NCBI GenBank assembly: GCA_963969345.1
Contig: OZ017768.1
Span: forward strand, 8,332,718 to 8,396,717
Length of the DNA stretch: 64,000 nt
Direction of reading: 5' to 3'
Origin: Turbatrix aceti
Taxonomy: Eukaryota > Nematoda > Chromadorea > Rhabditida > Panagrolaimidae
In this document: in pieces, positions 38,434-48,707 of the stretch
Numbering within the stretch: the stretch's first letter is position 1
Layout of the letters: each line of letters begins with the position of its first letter
Program-made: the position numbers and the translations under genes
Notes under the pieces: generated by a model
Told to the model about the DNA's origin: nothing
The model's input: the letters and a program-made list of their open reading frames with translations, nothing else
Database searches by the model: none

Positions 38434-38456
38434 GCTGTGGCGCTTGGCGCTACAGC
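38434..38456. other. G+C-rich hairpin, copy 2
   Basis: GCTGTGGCGC and GCGCTACAGC form a 10-bp stem with one wobble pair and a 3-nt loop. The left arm GCTGTGGCGC is identical to part of copy 1. Confidence 0.6.
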
Positions 38457-39257
38457 TTCTTGTGTTTGTTATTTTTTTCTTATTAAAAAAATAGATCATG
38501 TAGATAATTTTTTACTATTCATTTTTTTAAAACAAATATAAAATTTGTGGAAATTTGGATAATTAGTACACTGTAAGTATTTTGAACATTAGTTTTCAAG
38601 GTTACGGTATAAAATAAAGTGCATCACATCAGTGCACTTTTTTTGTAGCAAACAACCGTACTCCTAATCTGCTTACCTCCCTCAGCTCGTTCTAAATATT
38701 GTATGGCCCTTGGATACTTAGAATGGAAAACAATAGAAATGTCAATGCTAAAAAGCTGAGTTGAGGGTTGCCTCCACCGCAACCTTTAGCTTACTCGAAG
38801 TGCTAAATATTTCACGCTCCACCCTCGTTTCTTGTATCAATTTTTCATTACTTCGGTGAAAACTCATTGTATCAGGTGGCGTTCGAAACTTTTTTTAGAA
38901 TTAAAATTCTCTTCGCCCGCTCATTTTTTTTGCATTTGACAGAAAAAAATAAATTTGAAATGTACAAAAAAACATGTATTGTATTCATTTACTACAGACT
39001 TGTGGCAAAAAATAGTGACGAAGAGTACAAACTGTATTTTTTGTTTGGTTTTGGATTTTACTGATAGCGCATAAATATTTATATATGTAGTAATATTTGC
39101 AAAATTTTGGCGTGGTATATTTTGATTTATGATTATTTCCTTTGTAAAAACAATATTTCAAATTACACGCTGGCAGACGGCATGTACATTTCCATTCTGC
39201 AAATAAATAAATAAACCGCTTTCATTCAGAAGAAGACTGTGAGACATGGTCTAATAC

Positions 39258-39457
39258 NNNNNNNNNNNNNNNNNNNNNNNNNNNNNNNNNNNNNNNNNNN
39301 NNNNNNNNNNNNNNNNNNNNNNNNNNNNNNNNNNNNNNNNNNNNNNNNNNNNNNNNNNNNNNNNNNNNNNNNNNNNNNNNNNNNNNNNNNNNNNNNNNNN
39401 NNNNNNNNNNNNNNNNNNNNNNNNNNNNNNNNNNNNNNNNNNNNNNNNNNNNNNNNN
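39258..39457. other. Assembly gap, 200 N
   Basis: Exactly 200 N. The round size implies an arbitrary scaffolding spacer, so the order and distance of the two sides are uncertain. Confidence 0.98.
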
Positions 39458-39536
39458 CAGATGTCAGGTGTGGTGTAATGCGTGGTATGGAATTAAGACC
39501 ACTGCTTTTAAAAAAAACTTTAATGTATCTAAGATC

Positions 39537-39995
39537 AGTCTTTACTCTCTGCCTAGTGGTGGGTGGCTGCTTTACGCCGCTCGCTCTAGTGCAACTAAGC
39601 TGACATCGTTTTAACGGGAGAAGCGAGGGGAGGGCAAAGGCTCCGCTCACAGAAGTCGTTGCGGACGTGAGCGTAGCTGATGCAAAATCAAAGAATACTG
39701 GAACGAATCCGCCCGCCGCCGCAAGCAGAAATACGCCAAATCGCTCGCGACGACCGACGACGACAACTGGGCAGTCCGACTGTCAGACTGGCGCCCCACA
39801 GAAGACTACGTGGAAGCCAAGCGACCGCTAGGACGACCACGCATGCGCTGGACCGACGACCTCGCCATTGCCTACAACGCTTCTACCAAGGACTTCGATT
39901 TCAGACGGATTGTTTTTCTTTGATGACCCCTCTTCGTACGACCCCACTGATTTGTATAATCCCGTGTGTACGAGTAAGAGATAAATTGAATTGAT
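39537..39995 (+). mobile_element. 5'-truncated non-LTR retrotransposon (LINE) copy with target-site duplication
   Basis: The copy is flanked by a perfect 13-bp direct repeat, TGTATCTAAGATC, at 39524-39536 and 39996-40008. Its 3' part encodes a reverse-transcriptase C-terminal tail, and its 3' end is a simple AAATTGAATTGAT-type tail. Truncation at the 5' side, a duplicated target and a simple-sequence 3' end are the hallmarks of LINE insertion. Confidence 0.75.
39687..39923 (+). pseudogene. LINE reverse-transcriptase C-terminal fragment
   Basis: A 78-codon open stretch contains ARRRKQKYAKSLA, DDNWAVRLSDWRP and RPLGRPRMRWTDDL. The W..R...W.P...KR..GRP..RW.DD pattern is the familiar C-terminal end of RTE/CR1-like endonuclease-reverse transcriptases. 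An in-frame stop precedes it and no polymerase core is present, so it is a dead fragment. Confidence 0.75.
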
Positions 39996-40336
39996 TGTAT
40001 CTAAGATCTATAAAAAGCAGATCCGGAAGCCATTCAACAGCCAGCATCCTTCTGTTTTTAAGTGTTGCGCTTGTTTCCGAAACGCTCTTACGTAAATCCT
40101 AAACCAGCGGAAGAAAAAATAATAACTCTATGACTTTTTTGTAGAGTCAGACTCTTGCAGGCTGGCAATTAAAGCACGCCCAACCCGCATTGCACGTAGA
40201 GTTGGTTCATTCTTTGGTGCAAAGTCACGTTCTGGCGCTGGAATGATTGGCTTGCTTTGACGCACTAGGAAACCCCTACACCCTTAGTTGGCCATAATTA
40301 TTATCCCGGGCGGTGTTTTAGTGTTCAGTCAAGGGT

Positions 40337-40380
40337 TATAAAAGTGAAAGTATAACCTTTGTCTGAGGATTAAGTCAGTC
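40337..40380 (+). promoter_or_regulatory. TATA box and initiator of the neuropeptide gene
   Basis: TATAAAAG at 40337-40344 sits inside a perfect 7-bp inverted repeat (GGTTATA..TATAACC, 40335-40358). An initiator-like TCAGTC lies at 40375-40380, about 31-38 bp downstream, which is normal core promoter spacing. A 5' UTR acceptor (tttttag, near 40471) then precedes the ATG. Confidence 0.55.
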
Positions 40381-40501
40381 AGTCATCACATTCTTTTGTA
40401 CAAAGTTGCGCGTGAACTCTTTGTGTTACCGTAATCGTTTTAATATTTGTAATCATTTCAAATTGTTTTTAGAAACCTCATACTTGTGAATCACCAACGC
40501 C

Positions 40502-40864
40502 ATGAAATTAACACTCGTCGAAGGATTATTTTTGATCTCAGCCTTGTCAGTTGTCGTCTCCGAAGCTTCTTTATTCATCCACCCCTTCATTAAGTATCAA
40601 AATGCCAACTCAAAGATGCACGGTCACCGTGATGGCCTGTACAACAATGACTTAAATTTGAATTTGTAAGTTTCCGCATAGTTTTCCTCTTACATTTCCT
40701 AACATTACGTGTTTTTCAGTCAAGACGTGCTAACAACAAGCGAAAAGCAAGTCAAATCCAGAAATTGCTACTTCACACCAATTATGTGTAGACTACCGGT
40801 AACCAAGGCCACCCGATCTCTCCCGAGAACGCCTAGACAAAGAAGACGCTTCGTGTATCAATAG
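40502..40864 (+). CDS. Neuropeptide precursor resembling allatostatin C (PISCF type), two exons
   Basis: A 102-aa secreted precursor. Exons: 40502-40665 and 40720-40864, in frame. Residues 1 to about 22 are a signal peptide (MKLTLVEGLFLISALSVVVS). The second exon carries SRNCYFTPIMC (residues 68-78). The pattern C-Y-F-x-P-I-x-C, with a disulfide ring of six residues, is that of arthropod allatostatin C (CYFNPISC). It is preceded by VKSR and followed by RLPVTKATR and a basic RQRRR, which are candidate prohormone-convertase sites. Allatostatin C normally ends CF-OH; here the ring is followed by RLP, so the mature C-terminus is uncertain. A TATA box and a 5' UTR acceptor precede the gene. Identity as a signalling peptide is inference from motif and architecture. 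Confidence 0.72.
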
Positions 40865-42020
40865 TTCAACCAAGCTCAGTCCACTGTATATACTGTAGAA
40901 CTGTCCATTTCCCAGAAGTTCCACTTTATCAGTTGTTGTTTTTCCTCTTGTCACCTATTGGAGACGCTTATTTAAATATTATTTATCACCTATATTTACA
41001 TCAAGTGCTGGTATAGTAGAGTCGCGGTGTGATTCTGAAACATAAATTATATTGATGATGTTTACGTCAGACCAATAATCTTGTGATAGTTTTCGTTTCC
41101 GGTCATTGGTAAATGTTAACAGAGGATTATCAAGACTACAGAAGAGCAATTATCACCTGATGAGCATACTGCGTGCATCATGTGACTTTCAGCGTTGGGA
41201 GCTCCAGACATCGAAACAGGTATCAAAACCGCATCCGCATTGGCGTACACGGTGTCTACTGATTCGAAGTTTGGGTATTCAAAAACATTGGTTATATACG
41301 AATCGCTCATACGATAAAGATGAACAAGACACAAAGAACGAAAGTCATTGTATAATAAAAAGCAGTAACTCGGAACTCAAAGAACAAGAATAACGTACTT
41401 ATGGAGTTTTTGAGATTAAATGGACACGATCCTGTTTTTTCCAAATACAAAATCCTAGAAAAGAAATAAAATGAGGGGTTTGGTACTCATCGAAATGAAA
41501 TTTGGAAAAACATGTGACAGCTTTTCGTGTGTTTGTACACACGTATACGTGTGTATTTTTTTACTACGGTAAAGTTCAAACCATCAGAAATTATACTGTA
41601 AAACCATATTGTTAATTCAATTGATAAATGTTTTTTTAAACGACAACTAAAAAACATGATTTCCGATGCGTTAATGATTTAAATACATAGAGAGTTTAGA
41701 AATAAAAAAAATAAGGTAGACAGCAAGCATGTTTCAAATAACATTTAAAAAAATTTTCCATGATGCGTAATTCTGGCAAATTTACTTTTCAGACATGTTC
41801 GAGACGCTTAATTGCCTAAAATCTCTTTTTTTCTGATAACCTGACATGAGTCGCGAACGACCTGTCGACGCTTCTTCTCTTTTTATTCGATAATTTTGAA
41901 CATCTAGTCCAAACATGAACGTAAATGTTGCGTTTTTATTCAATGTGGTACACGGTGGCAGTTTGACTTAAATAAACGGTTTTTTCGCATTATTACTTTT
42001 TTTATTACTTTTTTCGTGAA
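40865..42020. other. AT-rich intergenic region after the neuropeptide gene
   Basis: Contains the neuropeptide 3' UTR. A 95-codon plus-strand open frame at 41106-41393 has no start context, splice signals or family similarity that I can recognise. Nothing else is supported. Confidence 0.4.
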
Positions 42021-43275
42021 AACGCTTTTTATTCTCAATCAACATAAAAACAATAACAAAAACAACAACAAAGTAACGGAAAAAAGACGGTAGAGGAATA
42101 GGGGGATCACCCTGATGCAGTAACAAAACTTGGCTACTGCGCCACGCCGACGCAGTAGCAAAGTTTGGCCATTGCGCCAGCCCGACGCAGCTGCGCGCAG
42201 TAGCAAAGTTTGGCCATTGCGTCAAAGAAGAAAGGGAAGCACAAGACGCAAAAGCACAGGCCCGCCGCAATAACGTAACTTGGCTATTGCGTCGAGATGG
42301 GGGTTCAAAAAATTTACACGACGAATACAATTACAAAAAGTGATACTGTATCCGTTGAAGAGCATTGTCCAAGAAAAATGATGAAAAATATACAGAAACA
42401 AATCAAAAAAGGATGAGATTAGAGAAACAATTACGGCGACGATGTTAGCTATTCTGGAGACGCTTTTGATTAACTTGGGTCGATTTCCACGAGCAGCGAA
42501 GAAGGTAGCCATCCGAGTAAGCCGAATCCTGAAAAATAACACGAAATAAACGCCATAAGAAGAAAACAGACAAAAAAACTCAAAAAACGATCAGAAAAAA
42601 CTCATGTAATCAAGAAAGTCAGAACAGTTATCTTTGATTGCCCTGCCACGAAAAGTCGGACAAACAATCCACACTACAACGTTGTTCGTTTGTCCGATTT
42701 TTCGTAGCGTTACATGAGTTTTTTCTGATCGGTTTTTTTGTCTGTTTTCTTCTTATGGCGTTTATTTCGTGTTATTTTTCAGGATTCGGCTTACTCGGAT
42801 GACAACCCTCTTCGCTGCTCGTGGAAATCGACCCAAGTTAATCAGAATAGCTAACATCGTCGCCGTAATTGTTTCTCTAATCTCATCCTTTTTTGATTTG
42901 TTTCTGGATATTTTTCATCATTTTTCTTGGACAATGCTCTTCAACGGATACAGTATCACTTTTTGTAATTGTATTCGTCGTGTAAATTTTTTGAACCCCC
43001 ATCTCGACGCAATAGCCAAGTTACGTTATTGCGGCGGGCCTGTGCTTTTGCGTCTTGTGCTTCCCTTTCTTCTTTGACGCAATGGCCAAACTTTGCTACT
43101 GCGCGCAGCTGCGTCGGGCTGGCGCAATGGCCAAACTTTGCTACTGCGTCGGCGTGGCGCAGTAGCCAAGTTTTGTTACTGCATCAGGGTGATCCCCCTA
43201 TTCCTCTACCGTCTTTTTTCCGTTACTTTGTTGTTGTTTTTGTTATTGTTTTTATGTTGATTGAGAATAAAACGC
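42021..43275. mobile_element. Palindromic foldback element, about 1.25 kb
   Basis: The left arm (about 42021-42670) and right arm (about 42695-43275) are near-identical reverse complements with a short centre (about 42671-42694). Outer ends are TTTTATTCTCAATCAAC and its complement. The arms differ by a 12-bp indel and a few substitutions. Each arm carries the same open frame of about 102-106 codons (42542-42222 minus, 43077-42769 plus) with hydrophobic segments. Each also has short internal repeats of GGCCAAACTTTGCTACTGCG. No transposase is seen and no target-site duplication could be set. Confidence 0.85.
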
Positions 43276-44456
43276 ATCATAAAAAAATCATGGACGCAAT
43301 GTGCAAAAAAATTGTAAAAATAGTTTCACAGTACAATGAATTGACAAAATTATTATAAATCAAAAATATTGCGCCTGATCACTATATTTATAAACGCTGA
43401 TCGCAGTTTGAACGAAAAATACACTAAAAGAGTCATTGCAGAATTTTCCTGTGGTGTTTTCAGAAAAAGCAGTAATAGCAAGTTTTGGCTTCTGGGCCTA
43501 ACTCCGGATGCTTTTTGTTGTAAAAACATAAAAAATGAGCTACTGTGATGTCTACTTTGAGTTTTCGAAAAACGTTAAAAAAACAGGCTGTTAAAAAAAA
43601 TTTTTGTTGTCATCGTCTTATATCTTCTCAAGTCCTTAAAAAATAAAAAAAATCTTCTCATGTGATTAAAAGTTATTTGGATCACAGCGACATAGCAATA
43701 ACGCTCTACTTACGTCATATATGGTTTTCCGATTATTCATAACATATTTAAGCTTTTTGAATTTTTTTTTCTTTATAAAAAATTTGTTACGTTTGCGAAC
43801 GAACACCAACGAACAACAAACAAACTATTTTTTTCAGTTGTACAAAAATTGGCCTTCCGGCTAAAGTTGATGAATGCTATAATTTTTTGTCAAATATAAT
43901 AACATTAAGTTTTGCACCATTGCCCTGACTTTACCGTTATTATTGTTTGTTTTATCTGTTTTTAAAACTCAGTTTTGGTTGCAAACAAATGGAAAGAATA
44001 AAATAAAATAAAAATGTGTTTGTAAACGAACACAAATGTACATTGTATTTATGAATACAAGAATTCAAAACACGAAAAAAATTTATGATACATAGGTACA
44101 ATAGTCAGCAACAAAGATTTCAAACCGTATGATCTTGAGAATCTTGACTTTTGATATTTTATGTAAAAACTCAGCGTATTTAAATACAAACCAAAATCAT
44201 AAAGAAAATAACCCTCTCAGGTTACTTACATTTAGAAGTAGCCAAAAGCTTCTCAAGGTAAGAAAAAACTCAAAAGGATCTTCTCTTATCGTATAATAAC
44301 TCTTATTTCATCCTCTGTTTTATTATTTCAATGCATTTTTTACCATTGTTTATAAGAAATCGGAACCATTTCTATTATAACCATGACATTTCCAAGCCTT
44401 TAAACAAATGAAAAAAAACATAGATATTGGGGTCGTAGTTCTGCTTTTATTTCAAA
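43276..44456. other. AT-rich intergenic region
   Basis: No gene or clear repeat is supported here. Confidence 0.4.
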
Positions 44457-45742
44457 CAAGGCTAAAGGGGGGGCCCCCTACGGGGGCCCCAGGAAGGGAA
44501 AAGGAAGGAAGGGGAAGGCAAGGCAAGGTAAAGGTATCAAGGAAGGATCAGAAGGATCGTAAAATCGAAAAGGATCGTCTATCGTTTTGTTGTTTATTTT
44601 CTTTTTGCCCGTTTTTCGATTATCTTTTGCCGATCATGATTTTACCGATAGAAAATAATTATTTTTTGTTATTATCTTTTAGAATAACCGACGATTTGCA
44701 TATTATCAAAATCAAATCAAATACATATAATCGTTTTTTGACCCGCTTTCAAATTTAAAAATATTGGAATATATAAATATAATGGGGGCCCCTTCGGGGC
44801 CCCATATAATTTGTTTTGCGCTTTTATAAAATATAAGTAATAATGTTGCTTTTCAATATCGCGCATCTTTCGCCATCGCCTAATAAATCCTCGCCCGCTG
44901 CAACCGCTTATTGACCCGTTTCAAAGCATAACACCAAACACAAAAAAATATTCAAAGAATATGTACTAACACTAACACTGGGGGCTAGGAAAAATAGCAA
45001 TTCAACAAAAATCATAAAATTATGATACATAAATCAAAATTAATAACAACAATCACTTGTTTTGCCATCTTTCGCCATCACCCAATCGCCCACTGTCACC
45101 GCCGTTGCGGTTCTCTCGACTGATGGCATGTGCGGCGCCGTCCGTCTCTGCACCCGCTGTCTGGTCCGCCCACTCACCATGGATTTCATTTTCTGAGAGA
45201 TCAAAAAATTGAATTATTCAAATTAATTTTTAAAAAGTTGAAAAAATGTTTTTCATACTCAGCAAAAAATGGCAATGCTATTGATATCACATTTGCCCCT
45301 ACCCCAGTTACTGGCACAAATTATTTTTTTGTAAACCAAAAATTCAAATTTGTTCATGTTTGATTTTTGATCGTCAAATGACCCATCATTCTGATTGCCT
45401 ATTTCCGAGAAATTCAAAAATATTTTTTTCAACATTTTTAAAATTAATTTAACAGAATCGTTTTTTTGTCTTACGCAATCGCAATCGTCTCCTCGCTCGC
45501 TCGCTCACACTCACCCACTTGACCCTGCGCCGCGCGCTCTCCCCTCCTCCCTCCATCGCGCTTTCGCCATTGACAATTTTGACAATTATGATAAAGCGCG
45601 CATTATCTTTTTCAAATCAATGGCTCCGGACCTAATGGCCCGTCAAACCGTTTACAGCGTAAAATTTGGATTTTATCGAATATACATACCGTAAAATTAA
45701 AATTGTGTCTTTGCACAAACATCCTACTATAAGAAAGAAGAA
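44457..45742 (+). repeat. Tandem duplication, unit 1 (about 1.29 kb)
   Basis: The unit begins CAAGGCTAAAGGGGGGG and ends TAAGAAAGAAGAA. It contains two G/C palindromes (GGGGGCCCCC type near its start, and GGGGGCCCCTTCGGGGCCCC about 330 bp in). An open frame at 45395-45694 is also present in unit 2. No known protein domain was recognised. Confidence 0.85.
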
Positions 45743-47023
45743 CAAGGCTAAAGGGGGGGCCCCCTCCGGGGGCCCCAGGAAGGGGAAGGGAAGGAAGGGG
45801 AAGGCAAGGCAAGGCAAGGTAAAGGCATCAATGAAGGATCAGAAGGATCGCAAAATCGAAAAGGATCGTCTATCGTTTTTTTATTTATTTTATTTTTGCC
45901 CGTTTTTCGTTTATCTTTTGCCGGTCATAATTTTACCGATAGAAAATAATTATTTTTTGTTATTATCTTTTAGAATAACCGACGATTTGCATATTATCGA
46001 AATCAAATCAAATACATATAATCGTTTTTTGACCCGCTTTAAAAATATTGGAATACATAAATATAATGGGGGCCCCTTTGGGGCCCCATGTAATTTGTTT
46101 TACGCTTTTGTAAAATATAAGTAATAATGTTGCTTTTCAATATCGCGCATCTTTCGCCATCGCCTAATAAATCCTCGCCCGCTGCAACCGCTTATTGACC
46201 CGTTTCAATGCATAAAACCAAACACAAAAAAATATTCAAAGAATATGTACTAACACTGGGGCCCAGGAAAAATAGCAATTTAACAAAAATCATAAAATTA
46301 TGATACACGAATCAAATCAAAATTAATAACAACAATCATTTGTTTTGCCATCTTTCGCCATCACCCAATCGCCCACTGTCACCGCCGTTGCGGTTCTCTC
46401 GACTGATGGCATGTGCGGCGCCGTCCTACTCTGCACCCGCTGTCTGGTCCGCCCACTAACCATGGATTTCATTTTCTGAGATCAAAAAATTGAATTATTC
46501 AAATTAATTTTTAAAATTTTGAAAAAATGTTTTTCATCTTCAGCAAAAAATGGCAATGCTATTGATATCACATTTGCCCCTACCCCAGTATCTAGCACAA
46601 ATTATTTTTTTGTAAACCAAAAATTCAAATTTGTTCATGTTTGATTTTTGATTGTCAAATGACCCATCATTATGATTGCCTATTTCCGAGGAATTCAAAA
46701 ATATTTTTTTCAACATTTTTAAAATTAATTTAACAGAATCGTTTTTTTGTCTTACGCAATCGCAATCGTCTCCTCGCTCGCTCGCTCACACTCACCCACT
46801 TGACCCTGCGCCGCTCGCTCTCCCCTCCTCCCTCCATCGCGCTTTCGCCATTGACAATTTTGACAATTATGATAAAGCGCGCATTATCTTTTTCAAATCA
46901 ATGGCTCCGGACCTAATGGCCCGTCAAACCGTTATCAGCGTAAAATTTGGATTTTATCGAATATACATACCGTAAAATTAAAATTGTGTCTTTGCACAAA
47001 CATCCTACTATAAGAAAGAAGAA
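45743..47023 (+). repeat. Tandem duplication, unit 2 (about 1.28 kb)
   Basis: Directly adjacent to unit 1 and nearly identical over its whole length, with small indels and scattered substitutions. The shared 99-codon open frame (46676-46975) differs at only a few residues. The unit lacks obvious terminal inverted repeats. Confidence 0.85.
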
Positions 47024-48707
47024 TACGTGTAAATAATTTTTTTTAATTTTATTCATTTTACCATTACTCAGTGGTTAGTTATCATTAGAGAAGATGTTAG
47101 AAGGCAGATATGTCAATAATCTCATTTTTTGAGAATTCAAATAAATAGTATAGTACATGGTTTCAAAATAAATAGTATAGTACATACAATGTGTTTCACA
47201 ATCTTGAATTGACATAAAAATGAGACTTTCTTCTGATCCAGAAAGTGTTTTTGTTGTCTAAACTGTTTGCATAAAGATCTCATGTCAAGCTCAAAACGGT
47301 TTGAAAAAAAATTAAACTACAATATTGTTAATTGTTAATCTGACGTGCGTATTTTTGTTTTCAATATAACAGGGGTTGGAGTTAAAATGCGATTTTTTAG
47401 ATAATCATGATTTTGAACGACCGTATTTTAATTCAAACAAATTTAATACTACATGTAGAATAACAAAGTAATAAAAAGAGAAAAGATAAGAAGCTTTAAT
47501 TAAAAATCTGGATTTATTGTCTTTAGGTATCAGACAAATCATCATTAAATAACAATAAGGAACTTTTATAAAATTGCTTTCAAATATTTTTAGCCCGCAA
47601 AAAATATTTGAAAATCCAGTTACGGTACTGTTGAACTTTAACACTATTTATCTATTTGGAAATAATACGTGAGATTGCTAAACTCCAAACCTGCGAGCCT
47701 CATAACAATAACAAAAACATTATATTCCGAGAAACTGAAAATGGGTGATAACGTTACCGTAACCTTCAAAGTAAACAAAATCACGTCGGTGTTTTTGTTT
47801 TTGTTGTCGCCATTTTTAATTTTACGACAAATGTTTGAGAACAATTTGCACGTTGTTAGTTTTACCGTACCGCCAACAACATTGCTGAAATTTATGGAAT
47901 AACGTCATTTTTTTGACACAATAGCACGCAATGTGCTTTTTTGTTATAAGAACTTACCTTTATCTCACGCAAATAAAAATGCAAACACTATAAACTAAAA
48001 GTCGAATGATACTACAAAAGTTAGGCTACAATAAAAATTTCGTGTCATTAATGACGTTTTTCATTCCGAAATGATGCAGATGTTGGTGACGGCAAGTGAT
48101 CATAGTTTGATGTTTGTTAGCACAATTGCATAATTAATCCTGTATGCACGCGCGCATTTGATAATTCATTTCGATCTAGTAGTGATTGTTACCATTACCA
48201 GGATTCATTTATATTTCCTAAATTTCTATTTTGATGCAGTTCAAAGTACATATTAGTACAAAGTACACATTGATGTTATTTGATCTTTAGTAAAAAAATC
48301 ATTTTTTTGTTACCGTACATTGTAAGATTTTATAGACACAATTTTCACGTGTCATAACATGTAAGAATCTTCTGGTACATTATGTAAGAATGTAAAGTAT
48401 CATGGTAAATATAATAAATGAGTGGTTAGCCGTGATGCAATAATCGGTCCGAGTAAAGCGGTATACTGTCAACTCAACAGCCACCCGCAGATTTAATGGA
48501 TGTTTTTTATGGATTTTACGGATAAAATGCTTTTACGTATGTAATGTTAATATTTTTAATAACAAGCATTTACTATTCGTAATTTTCAAAATTAAACATG
48601 AAATCACAAATATCAAACTGCCTTCATGCATTAAAAAGTGACGAAATCACAGCTTGCATAATGCAAAATATAATAGTTACGGACAATTTTATTGTGATTT
48701 CCAAGTG
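47024..48707. other. AT-rich intergenic region
   Basis: No coding region with splice or family support. It lies downstream of the 3' end of the interrupted secreted-protein gene on the minus strand. Confidence 0.4.

Larger units (their letters stand above)
35301..39257. other. Gene-free AT-rich region left of the first assembly gap
   Basis: No coding gene could be supported. It holds two related G+C-rich hairpins (36596-36624 and 38434-38456) and an A/T foldback at about 36800-36855 (AATTAATTTTGTTT against AAACAAAATTAATT). A G+C-richer segment at 35330-35740 is probably the promoter side of the small membrane-protein gene. Confidence 0.4.

Noticed and set aside
41106..41393. 95-codon plus-strand open frame downstream of the neuropeptide gene
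   Set aside because: No splice or start support and no recognisable domain. Part of it is simply free of stops on both strands.
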